Origin: a virus
Virus record (IMG/VR): IMGVR_UViG_3300033150_001454
Span: 1-50,589 of that record
Strand: one strand, 5' to 3'
DNA length: 50,589 nucleotides
Numbering within the stretch: the stretch's first letter is position 1; every line of letters starts with the position of its first letter. This document shows positions 20,852-29,002 of the stretch, in pieces. Both the position numbers and the translations under genes were made by a program. The notes under the pieces were generated by a model. That model was not told the DNA's origin and made no database searches. It was given only the letters and a program-made list of their open reading frames with translations.

Positions 20852-21136
20852 TCAGATCACCTTAGTTATTATCTCACTAACTACGTACAAAATAAAGCTT
20901 ATGAACGTGGAAGAGATCATGAGCTTCCACTTCGTGTCTATCTCCTTCTTCATGCTTCTCTCATCCATAAGAAGCTTAACGGAGTGCGACAAGTCATTGA
21001 TACTTCGTGCATTCTTCATGATCTGGTCAACGAGTTTCTGCTGATTCTCTTCAAAACGGTCGAACCTAGCTGCTAGATTGCTGATCCTCTCTTCGAGTAC
21101 AGCCAAGCACTCTCTAGCAGTCAGCCGTCCCATCAC
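20852..21136 (-). CDS. XhlA-like coiled-coil membrane protein, holin accessory candidate
   Basis: In this 94-residue protein, residues 10-68 form an amphipathic coiled coil (LEERISNLAARFDRFEENQ and on), and residues 72-92 (LMISSTFISFILYVVSEII) form one transmembrane helix. This order matches XhlA-type haemolysin/holin-accessory proteins of tailed phages, about 90 residues with a C-terminal anchor. It overlaps the previous gene by 4 bases. It would act at the cell membrane during lysis; the analogy to archaeal lysis is an inference. Confidence 0.65.
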   Translation of the reverse strand: MMGRLTARECLAVLEERISNLAARFDRFEENQQKLVDQIMKNARSINDLSHSVKLLMDERSMKKEIDTKWKLMISSTFISFILYVVSEIITKVI

Positions 21137-21441
21137 CCTTTCCCAGCATACAGATATACGTTATAAGTTCCATCAGTCCTCGATGTGATGTTCGCCCTTA
21201 TCTTCGCATGTACCTCATTCTTCGATAAATAACTCGTCCCATTCGCCGTCACATTTATCGATCCTATAGTGTACCAATTGGTACCATCAGGAGAGCCTTC
21301 TAAGGCTATGGTTGCACCAGTCGACACATTAGTGGCAATGACCATCATCGTAATCTTCGATCTTCCATTCGTATCTAAGACCGGAGATGCCCCTGTGCTC
21401 GTAGCGTTCGTGAGGACTTTTACGGGTCCCAATTCTCTCAT
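21133..21441 (-). CDS. Small beta-sandwich structural protein
   Basis: The 102-residue protein is rich in Thr, Asn, Gly and Val, with alternating strands: KITMMVIATNVSTGATIALE, then GSPDGTNWYTIGSINVT and TYNVYLYAGKG. Phage decoration and fibre-associated proteins commonly have such short beta-sandwich domains. It is the first gene of the leftward group read from the promoter region near 21471-21480. The exact virion position is unknown. Confidence 0.62.
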   Translation of the reverse strand: MRELGPVKVLTNATSTGASPVLDTNGRSKITMMVIATNVSTGATIALEGSPDGTNWYTIGSINVTANGTSYLSKNEVHAKIRANITSRTDGTYNVYLYAGKG

Positions 21442-21470
21442 GGTTCATCAGTATAACTAAAACCATAATT

Positions 21471-21480
21471 GATATAAAGC
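21471..21480. promoter_or_regulatory. Bidirectional promoter region, TATA-like
   Basis: Between the diverging genes at 21441 (leftward) and 21501 (rightward) lies GATATAAAGC, which reads as GCTTTATATC on the other strand. It is about 30 bases from the leftward start and about 21 from the rightward start. The motif AAGCTTTCTACAT next to it recurs near 34745 and, inverted, near 11131. Confidence 0.55.
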
Positions 21481-21500
21481 TTTCTACATCATATTAAATC

Positions 21501-22019
21501 ATGAGCAAGCGCAAATTCTTTCCCAAGCTTTCAGAATTCGTACCGTTCAAAGACCCCCTCCACGTGATATTTCCTTCAGCGCCCAAGTGTCCAAGATGTG
21601 GCGACTTCTTAGAACTCAGGAGCATAAAGCCTCATTGGTTCCCTTACATTCACGTTGACGTAGCATTCGAATGCGTAGTCTGCATGGAGTACTATACGTT
21701 TGGTATTCCAATGAATAGACATGCAGGACTCTCGTTAATTATATGGGATTCAAATCCGCAGGAAGCACTCAAGAAATTTCTGAAGTTAGGCAAGCGATAC
21801 TGTCCTTACAAGCATGGAGAAATGCTGCCCACAAAGATATTCGGAGACTGGATACCAGATACTGAGCAAGTAGAATATCAATGGAAATGCCCTGTCTGCT
21901 TCCTAACTAAACACGAGAGTTACAAGAGGACGTTCCCTCATTTGAAGAGGTCTCCATTCACCAAAGAGGAAGAAGAGTCCATAAAGAAGAAGCTACAAGA
22001 ATTAGGCTATTTAGCCTGA
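21501..22019 (+). CDS. Multi-cysteine zinc-binding protein, 172 aa
   Basis: A single rightward gene within a leftward region. The protein has a knuckle CPRC (about 30-33), CVVC (about 58-61), then YCPYKHGE and CPVC, arranged as two zinc-ribbon-like units, and a Lys/Glu-rich C-terminal helix. It starts MSKRKFFPKLSEFVPFKDPL. No enzymatic motif. It may be a host-interaction or regulatory protein; its isolated orientation with its own promoter fits separate timing. It overlaps the sulfatase-like gene end to end by 13 bases. Confidence 0.75.
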   Translation: MSKRKFFPKLSEFVPFKDPLHVIFPSAPKCPRCGDFLELRSIKPHWFPYIHVDVAFECVVCMEYYTFGIPMNRHAGLSLIIWDSNPQEALKKFLKLGKRYCPYKHGEMLPTKIFGDWIPDTEQVEYQWKCPVCFLTKHESYKRTFPHLKRSPFTKEEEESIKKKLQELGYLA

Positions 22020-22777
22020 GGAAATATCAGCTTACACTGAAATGGTACTTCGAATTCTATGGGATGTGCATAGATACCGTGTCCAATCTTGTGGTCCTCA
22101 CCCATAGCTTCTCCATGATCAGCTAGTACTAGTACATAAGTAGGATGACTAAATATAGATCTAGATAGTACTTCATCACAGTACATGATCATTTCTTTCT
22201 GTTTTCTCCTTATCAATTCGAAGAACTCTGGCTTGTAGACATCTTTCCCCTGATTATATTGTTTAGTACTTCCGTATAGAGTTCCATCGTACCCTTTCAG
22301 TGAATAAGGCCAATGCGTCTCCCCAGTCCACAGCACGAAGAATATAGGAGCCTTCTCAACTGATTTCTGATTCCATAGCTCAACTCCCTCCTTGCACACA
22401 TTATGATCTTTCATGAAGTGGTACTCATTAAAAGCTTCAATGGCTGAACGCACTGATATCATTCCTTTCCACAGCATTGGCATCCCAGTTATAAGTATCT
22501 TGTACTCTTTCCGTTTCTTTATGAAGTTAACTTCTCCAGACGATGCGTATGGAAAATCATCAGGCAGAGGATGAGGAAAGTATCCGTGCCCGAAGATCTC
22601 TACAAATGAAGGAGCGGTTATATTCGCATTCGAATATGCTCTTGTTACATTACCCAATCTCTTGAAGAATTTAGTCTTGGGCAGTACTTCGCAGAACAGG
22701 TCATATCTGCACGAGTCAAGGACGATGATGAAGTGATTCACCAGAGGCGTATGCCTCGACCCTTCTCCCATCTCCAT
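22007..22777 (-). CDS. Sulfatase/alkaline-phosphatase-superfamily enzyme
   Basis: The 256-residue protein has the opening IIVLDSCRYDLF, the superfamily metal-binding Asp followed by a Cys where sulfatases carry the residue turned into formylglycine. The rest of the sulfatase CxPxR signature is absent. Later motifs are WTGETHWPYS and VLADHGEAMGED with GHG, the metal-binding DHG. Members hydrolyse or transfer sulfate or phosphate esters, including phosphoglycerol transferases that modify cell-surface glycans. It is coupled to a glycosyltransferase (40-base overlap), suggesting joint glycan modification. No membrane anchor is seen. Confidence 0.82.
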   Translation of the reverse strand: MEMGEGSRHTPLVNHFIIVLDSCRYDLFCEVLPKTKFFKRLGNVTRAYSNANITAPSFVEIFGHGYFPHPLPDDFPYASSGEVNFIKKRKEYKILITGMPMLWKGMISVRSAIEAFNEYHFMKDHNVCKEGVELWNQKSVEKAPIFFVLWTGETHWPYSLKGYDGTLYGSTKQYNQGKDVYKPEFFELIRRKQKEMIMYCDEVLSRSIFSHPTYVLVLADHGEAMGEDHKIGHGIYAHPIEFEVPFQCKLIFPQAK

Positions 22778-23796
22778 CCCTTCATCAATAATTCTTTATC
22801 AGTAAAGAATTCATGACCGTCCTTCCACTCACTCGCATTCTCCATCATCCACTCAGCTCGCTCCTCAGCTCGCTTCTTAGGATTATGAAATTCTCTAGCC
22901 CATTGCTGATGCCTTACCGCTAAATCATAATAGCCATCTTCATCACACAAGATCTCAAGCGTCTTCTTCAAATCATTCTTTAGATTCCTTGAAGTCACAT
23001 GAAGGAATGGAGGATCATCTGCATCAACCGGCAATAGCTTGTTCACTATCACAGGCTGCCCCATCCATGCACTTTCAACTGTACAGTTCCCATACCACTC
23101 TATATCTTCAGCTATCTGATCGAACAACACATGATGATTCTTAGCTCTATATTCAATACATTTGTACCACGGCGTAAAAGCTATTGGATCGAATGTTACG
23201 GAATATTCTCTCGCAAGCTCTCCCAATACCTTGATGAACATGAAGGTTCCCTTTCTTTGAGGATTTGTAGGGGAATGACCTATAATCAGAGGATTCGAAT
23301 ATGATCTCGTGATACGAGTGTCTAGAAATTCTTCATCCACGATAGTATTTGGTATCCAAATTTTCTTCCTTACTGATAAAATTGCATTCAAAAGATCAGG
23401 AGTTGACACAATTATTGCATCATCGTTCTCTCCGAAGAAGCTATTTGCAAGCTGTGAGTTATTTCTCAATTGATCTCCATTCTGTATATAGACGCATCGC
23501 TTACCTTTATAATAATCCTCAAACAGGATATCCCATCCATAGTACCTATCATAGACATCAAAGATGAGTACTTCAGAATCCTTTACCAGCTCTATAATAT
23601 CATCTCTAGAATAGAACTTGTTATCCAGCATCGAGTAGTGCCCATACTGAGCGCACAGGTCATAAGGATAGTGTATATAATTCGAGTTCATCTTCAAGAA
23701 CCTGGCAGAATACCTCGTATATCGATTAATAGCCCTAGTAAAGGCTATACACTGCCCACCAGTGTCAGCATTACTCAGAAATAAGAAATCAGGCAT
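22738..23796 (-). CDS. GT-B (GT4-like) glycosyltransferase
   Basis: The 352-residue protein has two Rossmann-like halves. The N-terminal half begins DFLFLSNADTGGQCIAFTRA, with a glycine-rich loop as in GT-B enzymes. The second half has LIIGHSPTNPQRKGT and, near the end, EDIEWYGNCTVESAWMGQPV, matching the GT4 sugar-nucleotide motif ExxxxGxxxxEAxxxGxPV. Likely substrates are nucleotide sugars; it may glycosylate virion proteins, host S-layer or modified DNA. It is transcribed with the sulfatase-like gene from its own TATA box at 23825-23835. Confidence 0.85.
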   Translation of the reverse strand: MPDFLFLSNADTGGQCIAFTRAINRYTRYSARFLKMNSNYIHYPYDLCAQYGHYSMLDNKFYSRDDIIELVKDSEVLIFDVYDRYYGWDILFEDYYKGKRCVYIQNGDQLRNNSQLANSFFGENDDAIIVSTPDLLNAILSVRKKIWIPNTIVDEEFLDTRITRSYSNPLIIGHSPTNPQRKGTFMFIKVLGELAREYSVTFDPIAFTPWYKCIEYRAKNHHVLFDQIAEDIEWYGNCTVESAWMGQPVIVNKLLPVDADDPPFLHVTSRNLKNDLKKTLEILCDEDGYYDLAVRHQQWAREFHNPKKRAEERAEWMMENASEWKDGHEFFTDKELLMKGWRWEKGRGIRLW

Positions 23797-23824
23797 ATTT
23801 CATCATTCATATAACAAACTCTAA

Positions 23825-23835
23825 CTTATTTAAAG
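23825..23835 (-). promoter_or_regulatory. TATA box for the glycosyltransferase gene
   Basis: On the minus strand CTTTAAATAAG lies 29-39 bases before the glycosyltransferase ATG, which predicts an almost leaderless transcript. Confidence 0.6.
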
Positions 23836-23845
23836 ATTGTTATAT

Positions 23846-23853
23846 AAAAAAAA
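23846..23853 (-). terminator. Oligo-T terminator after the capsid operon
   Basis: Eight consecutive T on the minus strand, in the gap downstream of the decoration-protein stop, form a typical archaeal terminator for the leftward head operon. It directly precedes the glycosyltransferase promoter. Confidence 0.7.
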
Positions 23854-23893
23854 GAGAGAGGGGAAATTGAGAGGGTTCTGGATGAGCCAGCAG

Positions 23894-24217
23894 CTAATAC
23901 CCTACGGCGATGAATGCGAAGCTCTGAGACGATAGGTCCGTTCCAGAGCTAACTTCCTCAAGCTGGATTACTCCAGACGAGGTGCTGTCAGCACGGTGCC
24001 CCAGTATCTTCACCTTCGAGTTGGAATGGTCGACTTCTGCGACGTATCCGCCTGAAGGGAAGACATAGAGCCGAGTCACGACAGAGAGGGCGAAGTCTCC
24101 TGCAGTGTAGCTCTCACCGCCAGTAGCGTAACTGCTGCTGGGGCTCAGCACTCCGTAGACGATTATTCGATCACCAAAGTAGGTGAGGTGATCCCGCGTT
24201 ACAGTTACGCTACCCAT
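23894..24217 (-). CDS. Putative capsid decoration protein
   Basis: The 107-residue protein is Ser/Thr/Gly/Val-rich and beta-strand-like throughout (MGSVTVTRDHLTYFGDRIIV; FPSGGYVAEVDHSNSKVKIL). It lies 12 bases downstream of the major capsid gene, where small decoration or stabilising proteins are usually encoded. There are no cysteines. It is followed by an oligo-T terminator. Assigned from position and composition; it could also be a head fibre. Confidence 0.65.
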   Translation of the reverse strand: MGSVTVTRDHLTYFGDRIIVYGVLSPSSSYATGGESYTAGDFALSVVTRLYVFPSGGYVAEVDHSNSKVKILGHRADSTSSGVIQLEEVSSGTDLSSQSFAFIAVGY

Positions 24218-24228
24218 CCTTCACCCTC

Positions 24229-25512
24229 CTATGTACTCTTGAGGTACTTGACAGCTCCGTTAGCCCTGAAGTTAGTGCATATCAATTGCGCGCCATACAA
24301 TAGCATGTGCCTCGTCTTGAGCATGTCGCCAGTCAACATGGCGTGTGGCGGAGTCTCAAGGTACGTTACGGGCACAGCAGTCCTTATCTCTATCGTGTCT
24401 AGGTCAATGATGTAAATGTTGCCTATGTCAGCATCAGTAATCGTCGCAGACCTGTTCGCAGATGTCTCGTTGGCTGCATGCCTCGTGGTGAAGAATGGTA
24501 TCTCAATTCCAGATGCAACGTAGGCTCCCACTGTGAAGCCTGCACGTGCACCTTTCCTCGTAGATACACCATTCATCGTCACTTGAACATCCACAGGAGT
24601 GTTCAGGAATCTCTGCTTAGGATCGATGAGCTTCTGCATCTCATTCAATGTCTTCGGACCAGTGATGCCGATGTACCGCTTATTCTTGCTGTAGGGCATG
24701 ATAGCCGCGACTACATCATCTATGTAGTCAAGCTTCAAGACCCTCGCAGCTGCCGATGAGGGCAAGGATAAGCCAGATCCAGCACCACAGCCGAATACAT
24801 CGTTAGAGTCAGCAGACCTATCGATCAATGCAGAAGATTTACCCCAGTAGATATCTGGGTCAGCAGCATCCGAGACGTAAGTCGTAGAAGCCTCTGCGCT
24901 TGCAGAGCAGATCCTGTCTATTGACTCAATGAATAGAGCACTTGATCCATCGTTGTTCACAGTATCGATGGTCTGACATAGCTTAGCGTCTATCTGGTGC
25001 GGGAACAGCTCAGCATGGTACTGCTTGATCCATTGAGGGTCAAGCTTTGGCTCAGTCTGCCACGTGCTCCTCGTCCTAGAGGGCAAGCTAGTCTCCCATG
25101 GGTCAACCATGTAAGCAGGCTCGAACTCCTCCAGAGTCGAGACGGTTGGTGCAGACTCAGCCGAACCAGATGCGAACGGTGTCGAAGATCCGCTTACGCC
25201 TTGAAGCCCAGCAAGGTCACTCGATACGTACTTGATCGAGTCTCCCTCTGCGAGGAACGTTGTCTTCCTCAATAGCTTCCAGACTTCAGTGGATCTTTCT
25301 ACCCACATCTGCACAGTTGCTGAGAACTTAGGCTCAAAGTAGTAGTTGTATGGAGACGCAGGAGCATCCCATGGACCTATAGCCTTCCTTATCGCATCGG
25401 ATACTGCTGAAGCCCCTCCAACGGAATCAAGTCCGAATAGAGTGGCTACCATCCCGCCCTTATTGTACCACCAGTCTAAATATTCCTTCCCGTATGGATA
25501 TCTAGGTATCAT
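24229..25512 (-). CDS. Major capsid protein, HK97-fold type
   Basis: The 427-residue protein follows the prohead protease/scaffold gene by 9 bases, the canonical place for the major capsid protein. It has a long N-terminal region with an E-loop-like stretch (PKFSATVQMWVERSTEVWKL), a mid domain (MVDPWETSLPS; TWQTEPKLDPQWIKQYHAEL) and a C-terminal A-domain-like part (RYIGITGPKTLNEMQKLID). No separate delta-domain is obvious; the N-terminal ~100 residues may be removed by the protease. Codon use is slightly more GC-rich, as expected for a highly expressed gene. Confidence 0.88.
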   Translation of the reverse strand: MIPRYPYGKEYLDWWYNKGGMVATLFGLDSVGGASAVSDAIRKAIGPWDAPASPYNYYFEPKFSATVQMWVERSTEVWKLLRKTTFLAEGDSIKYVSSDLAGLQGVSGSSTPFASGSAESAPTVSTLEEFEPAYMVDPWETSLPSRTRSTWQTEPKLDPQWIKQYHAELFPHQIDAKLCQTIDTVNNDGSSALFIESIDRICSASAEASTTYVSDAADPDIYWGKSSALIDRSADSNDVFGCGAGSGLSLPSSAAARVLKLDYIDDVVAAIMPYSKNKRYIGITGPKTLNEMQKLIDPKQRFLNTPVDVQVTMNGVSTRKGARAGFTVGAYVASGIEIPFFTTRHAANETSANRSATITDADIGNIYIIDLDTIEIRTAVPVTYLETPPHAMLTGDMLKTRHMLLYGAQLICTNFRANGAVKYLKST

Positions 25513-25520
25513 TCTCTATC

Positions 25521-26738
25521 TCACTCTCCTACCTCGTTCAATAGATCTTTGAAGGTCAATGCTTCGTCAGCCTTCTTCCTGATCTCATCAAGATTCACTG
25601 GTTCAAGCCCCTTATCCTTGGGCTGAACGCTCTTCTTGATGATCTCTTCGGCATTCTCAAGTCCGAGTTCCTTAATTATCTCGGCCTTCAGCTTATTGAA
25701 TTCTTCAACAGCCTTGTTGAATTCCTCTTCGCTCTCAAAGTCCTCCTTCTTCGGGTACTTGTAGTAGTAATAGTCTTTCTTCTTTTTCTTCTTGGCTTTT
25801 TCAGCTTCCTCTTCCTCTTCTTTAGGCTTAGGCTCTGCCTTGTTCTTCTTCTTCCATTCGAGAGCGCATTCTTTCATACTCTTCCCTGACTTCATGCAGT
25901 TCTTCATGAAGCTCTTGTAAGACTCCTTGTCAACAACGTCGAGAATTGCCGCAAAGTCCTCAATCTCTTTCTCTAGCTTCTTCTCTTCTTCGGCGCGCAC
26001 AATTACATCGTTGAGCTTGCTGGTAAGTTTCTTGACTTCCTCGATAAGCGCTGTAACTTCCGCTTTCTCGATTTTCTCTTCTTCTTCCTCCATTTTCGAT
26101 CGGTCTTCTTTTAATATGGACGTATTAATAAATGTTTCACCCAGATTTTCGTCCCAATCCTCATTAGCGTTATCTTCTTTTGAGAGGATGAATGCCTTAG
26201 CCTTCGGATTCTTCCCTTCCTCACACGAAGTTATCTCGTAAAGCTCAAGCTTTACTATCTCGGTCCAGCATTTATCATCATCACACCTGACTTCTCGACC
26301 GCCTGGAAGAACCCTCCCTCCTATGCTGAACGACATGAGCTCTCCTTTCTTCATTCTCCCAATGACTTCTCTTCCCGTAACAGTATCATCGAATACTTCT
26401 GCCACTACAAATAAGCCCTTATTATCAACTCCTGACTTCCACACTTTGCCATTCTTATCAACAAATTTAGGAAGCAGTTCTCCTATCTGTATATTCTGAT
26501 GATGAAGCATAAGGTTGCGTCTGGATTTCCTCTTCATCATCCTCTCGAATGCTTCTTTCAGAGCCTCAGGCCTGATCCTCTCATTGTCCTTATCCACAAC
26601 GTCTACTGAGGCATAACCAGCAATGATGAATCTGGACTTCTCACTCTTAAGGATAAAACATGGGGCTGAATAATATACTGCTTCCTGAAAAGCCAGTTCA
26701 GAAGCTTGATCCATGGGCACTAAGACGTACTCGCTCAT
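25521..26738 (-). CDS. Prohead protease with fused scaffold domain
   Basis: Start set at 26738 (MSEYVLVPMDQASELAFQEA), two bases after the preceding stop; an upstream start (26768) would overlap that gene. Residues 30-185 match HK97/S78-type prohead proteases: AGYASVDVVDKDNERI, a catalytic His region (MLHHQN), and Ser in ELMSFSIGG. After about 200, the protein becomes extremely charged (long Glu/Lys runs, coiled coil), a scaffolding domain. Such fusions guide capsid assembly and are self-cleaved. A tyrosine run near DYYYYKY is unusual. Strong call by motifs and position. Confidence 0.88.
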   Translation of the reverse strand: MSEYVLVPMDQASELAFQEAVYYSAPCFILKSEKSRFIIAGYASVDVVDKDNERIRPEALKEAFERMMKRKSRRNLMLHHQNIQIGELLPKFVDKNGKVWKSGVDNKGLFVVAEVFDDTVTGREVIGRMKKGELMSFSIGGRVLPGGREVRCDDDKCWTEIVKLELYEITSCEEGKNPKAKAFILSKEDNANEDWDENLGETFINTSILKEDRSKMEEEEEKIEKAEVTALIEEVKKLTSKLNDVIVRAEEEKKLEKEIEDFAAILDVVDKESYKSFMKNCMKSGKSMKECALEWKKKNKAEPKPKEEEEEAEKAKKKKKKDYYYYKYPKKEDFESEEEFNKAVEEFNKLKAEIIKELGLENAEEIIKKSVQPKDKGLEPVNLDEIRKKADEALTFKDLLNEVGE

Positions 26739-26740
26739 GC

Positions 26741-29002
26741 TCACCCTCTCACCTGCACTCCTTCCCATTCAATAAATGGTTTAAAGTCAAACTCTCTTTT
26801 AATCCTTTCTATATCCCACACCTTCTTGTCAAACTTAAGTGACTGTATCCTTGCTCCGTGTATCGTACCAGGCCTCGGATATAGACAGATATTAGCCTCA
26901 ACTCCTTCAGGCAGTTCTGGTATCTTATACCGCTTAGCTTTCTCCTCTCCTTCGCATCTCGTAAAGTCTCTTATATCGTGTAAGTGAACCCTGATGAACG
27001 TAGCTTTCTCTTCATATCTCAATTCCTTCTTCATTGATTTAGGCGCTTCTGCTTTGATGCCCAGCTCATTCAGGCGTCTTAATGCATTAGGACCGAACGA
27101 ACCAGCGACTACCTTAGTTACTCGGAATGATGCTATGAATTCAGCCGTTTTAGGGCCAGCAGGCGTCTCATCCTTATGAGGATTCTTGACGATTTTCTCA
27201 CCTATCTTGAAGTACGGTGCTCTCGCAAATACTCGTGATATACTCTCTTTATCCTCTTCTAATGCATAAGCGATCTTCTCCTCTTTCTTCATGCCTGGAA
27301 GTGCGGACTTTATAAATCTCCAAGTCTCACCATCAGACTTCAGCACATAATATCCTTTAAGTGAATCACCATAAAATACGAAGCTTCTAAACAGCTGAGA
27401 CTTCTCTATGAAATCAACCTTGCCTCTATCAAGAACGTAAACGTCAGTCCATACTCCTCCAACCTTTCTCCTGCCTTCAGCCTCCATCCATGTCTTATCA
27501 TAACACTTCTTCAATGTAACGACTTCAGACTCATCAATCTTATATTTCCTAGGATCCTTCTTGAGAGACCACTCGATCAGATAGTCTTCTCCTTCATCTA
27601 TTCTGATGTCGTAATGAGATCCTCCTTTCCACTCATGCTTGTGTAATACGAAGCTTCCCGATGCCTTCTTGATGTTAGACTTACTGAAGGAATAAAGATC
27701 AGAGCCTCTCTCCTCCTGCTCAAGCTTCCAGAACTTGCCCAGCTTGCCAGAGAACGAAAGTATTAATATCTCTTTGCCGTTTTTCCGCCTAGCGTCCACA
27801 TACACTGATCCCTTATCAAGTATCTTAACGTCCGCATTCAGCCTCTTACGAGGGTTGAATAACTCACCAGGTTTCAGCTTGCCTTCAAACTCAAACCATC
27901 TCTTAGGAGCCTGACCTATATACCCAACAACTGTAGGATGTACGTATAAAGGATTATACCACAACTCCCACGTCCTTATCTTATCTCCTTGCTTAATGTT
28001 CAAGAACCAATGCATCACGGGTACGTCTCTGACGACTTTCTGCCCTTTCCAGCTCATCTGCTGTAGAGTATACTGAGCCTCAGCTTTCAACAGCTCCTTA
28101 GTCTCGCCCCATTGCTCCTTAACCCATTCAAGCCATTCCTCAAATCTTTGCCTGTTCTTCTCTATCCACCACTTAGGTATCGGTATGAAGCCCTTAGGAG
28201 GCACCCATCCCGTCTTCTTACCTCTCTTAACTGCATACGGATCTTGATCACGAGGCACCCATCCTTCCCACATCAATTCAAACTTACCTGGCTTAGGCTT
28301 CTTAGTCTCAGGATCTATAACAGCTTGCTTAACTGCTCTCATGTTTATCCTTATCTTCTCAAATGTAAGTTTGTGTTTCTTCTTAGCAATTGAGTCTAAG
28401 AAATACTCGTGATACCAAGGCTTTTGAGCACCGAATGTAATGTACCCCTTATCAACTATCAAGAATCTACCTGGTTCAAATCTGGTCGCCCCTACAGTGC
28501 CAGGTTTAACTTCAAATGTCTCACCTGTATCCATCTTTATGATGAGCTTGTCTAAGTCTGCTTCAACTTCATATGAAGTGCCCACATCAAGTTTCCATAG
28601 TTGATCGAAATGAATGGCTGAGCACGGACCCCACTCTTCCTTCCAGAATAGCCATACTTTAGGTTGTCTAGCCTTAGTCTCACATCTACACTTCTTGTTG
28701 TTCATGCCAGGGACGGGTCTGAACGTCCAATCTAATTTCTCGATGAGAGAAGGAAGCTCATCTACTGTTGGGGCATGGTCTATCTTCGGATTGTCAAGGA
28801 TAGTCCAGCCTACCAAATGATTGTTTACCTCGCATCTAAAATCGAAGTGATGACTACGCCCGCGCCAATGCGATTGTAATACATACCTTACCTTGCCATT
28901 CTTCTCATTCGGAGGAAGCTCTAGGTAGATGGGCTTGCTCCATGGAATCTTAGGCTCTTCCTTCATCAGCAAATCCTGTGTGATTCTCATTCTTCTCGCC
29001 AC
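26741..29002 (-). CDS. Large protein with two LigD-type 3'-phosphoesterase-like domains
   Basis: The 753-residue protein has two segments resembling the phosphoesterase (PE) domain of bacterial LigD. The first is around residues 38-70 (RYVLQSHWRGRSHHFDFR, then VGWTILD). The second is around 450-490 (FVLHKHEWKGGSHYDIR, then IEWSLKKDP). Both match the LigD pattern FVVQxHxARxLHYDFR with its His and Asp residues; LigD-PE removes 3' phosphates and ribonucleotides before end ligation. Regions 240-380 and 560-753 are unassigned. It overlaps the ligase-bearing gene upstream by 16 bases and lies between portal and prohead protease, so it may be an internal virion protein. Confidence 0.75.
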   Translation of the reverse strand: MARRMRITQDLLMKEEPKIPWSKPIYLELPPNEKNGKVRYVLQSHWRGRSHHFDFRCEVNNHLVGWTILDNPKIDHAPTVDELPSLIEKLDWTFRPVPGMNNKKCRCETKARQPKVWLFWKEEWGPCSAIHFDQLWKLDVGTSYEVEADLDKLIIKMDTGETFEVKPGTVGATRFEPGRFLIVDKGYITFGAQKPWYHEYFLDSIAKKKHKLTFEKIRINMRAVKQAVIDPETKKPKPGKFELMWEGWVPRDQDPYAVKRGKKTGWVPPKGFIPIPKWWIEKNRQRFEEWLEWVKEQWGETKELLKAEAQYTLQQMSWKGQKVVRDVPVMHWFLNIKQGDKIRTWELWYNPLYVHPTVVGYIGQAPKRWFEFEGKLKPGELFNPRKRLNADVKILDKGSVYVDARRKNGKEILILSFSGKLGKFWKLEQEERGSDLYSFSKSNIKKASGSFVLHKHEWKGGSHYDIRIDEGEDYLIEWSLKKDPRKYKIDESEVVTLKKCYDKTWMEAEGRRKVGGVWTDVYVLDRGKVDFIEKSQLFRSFVFYGDSLKGYYVLKSDGETWRFIKSALPGMKKEEKIAYALEEDKESISRVFARAPYFKIGEKIVKNPHKDETPAGPKTAEFIASFRVTKVVAGSFGPNALRRLNELGIKAEAPKSMKKELRYEEKATFIRVHLHDIRDFTRCEGEEKAKRYKIPELPEGVEANICLYPRPGTIHGARIQSLKFDKKVWDIERIKREFDFKPFIEWEGVQVRG

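Noticed and set aside
24188-24415. Rightward frame overlapping the capsid/decoration junction (starts MIPRYSY)
   Set aside because: Antisense to two well-supported structural genes; the similarity of its first residues to the capsid protein start is coincidental.
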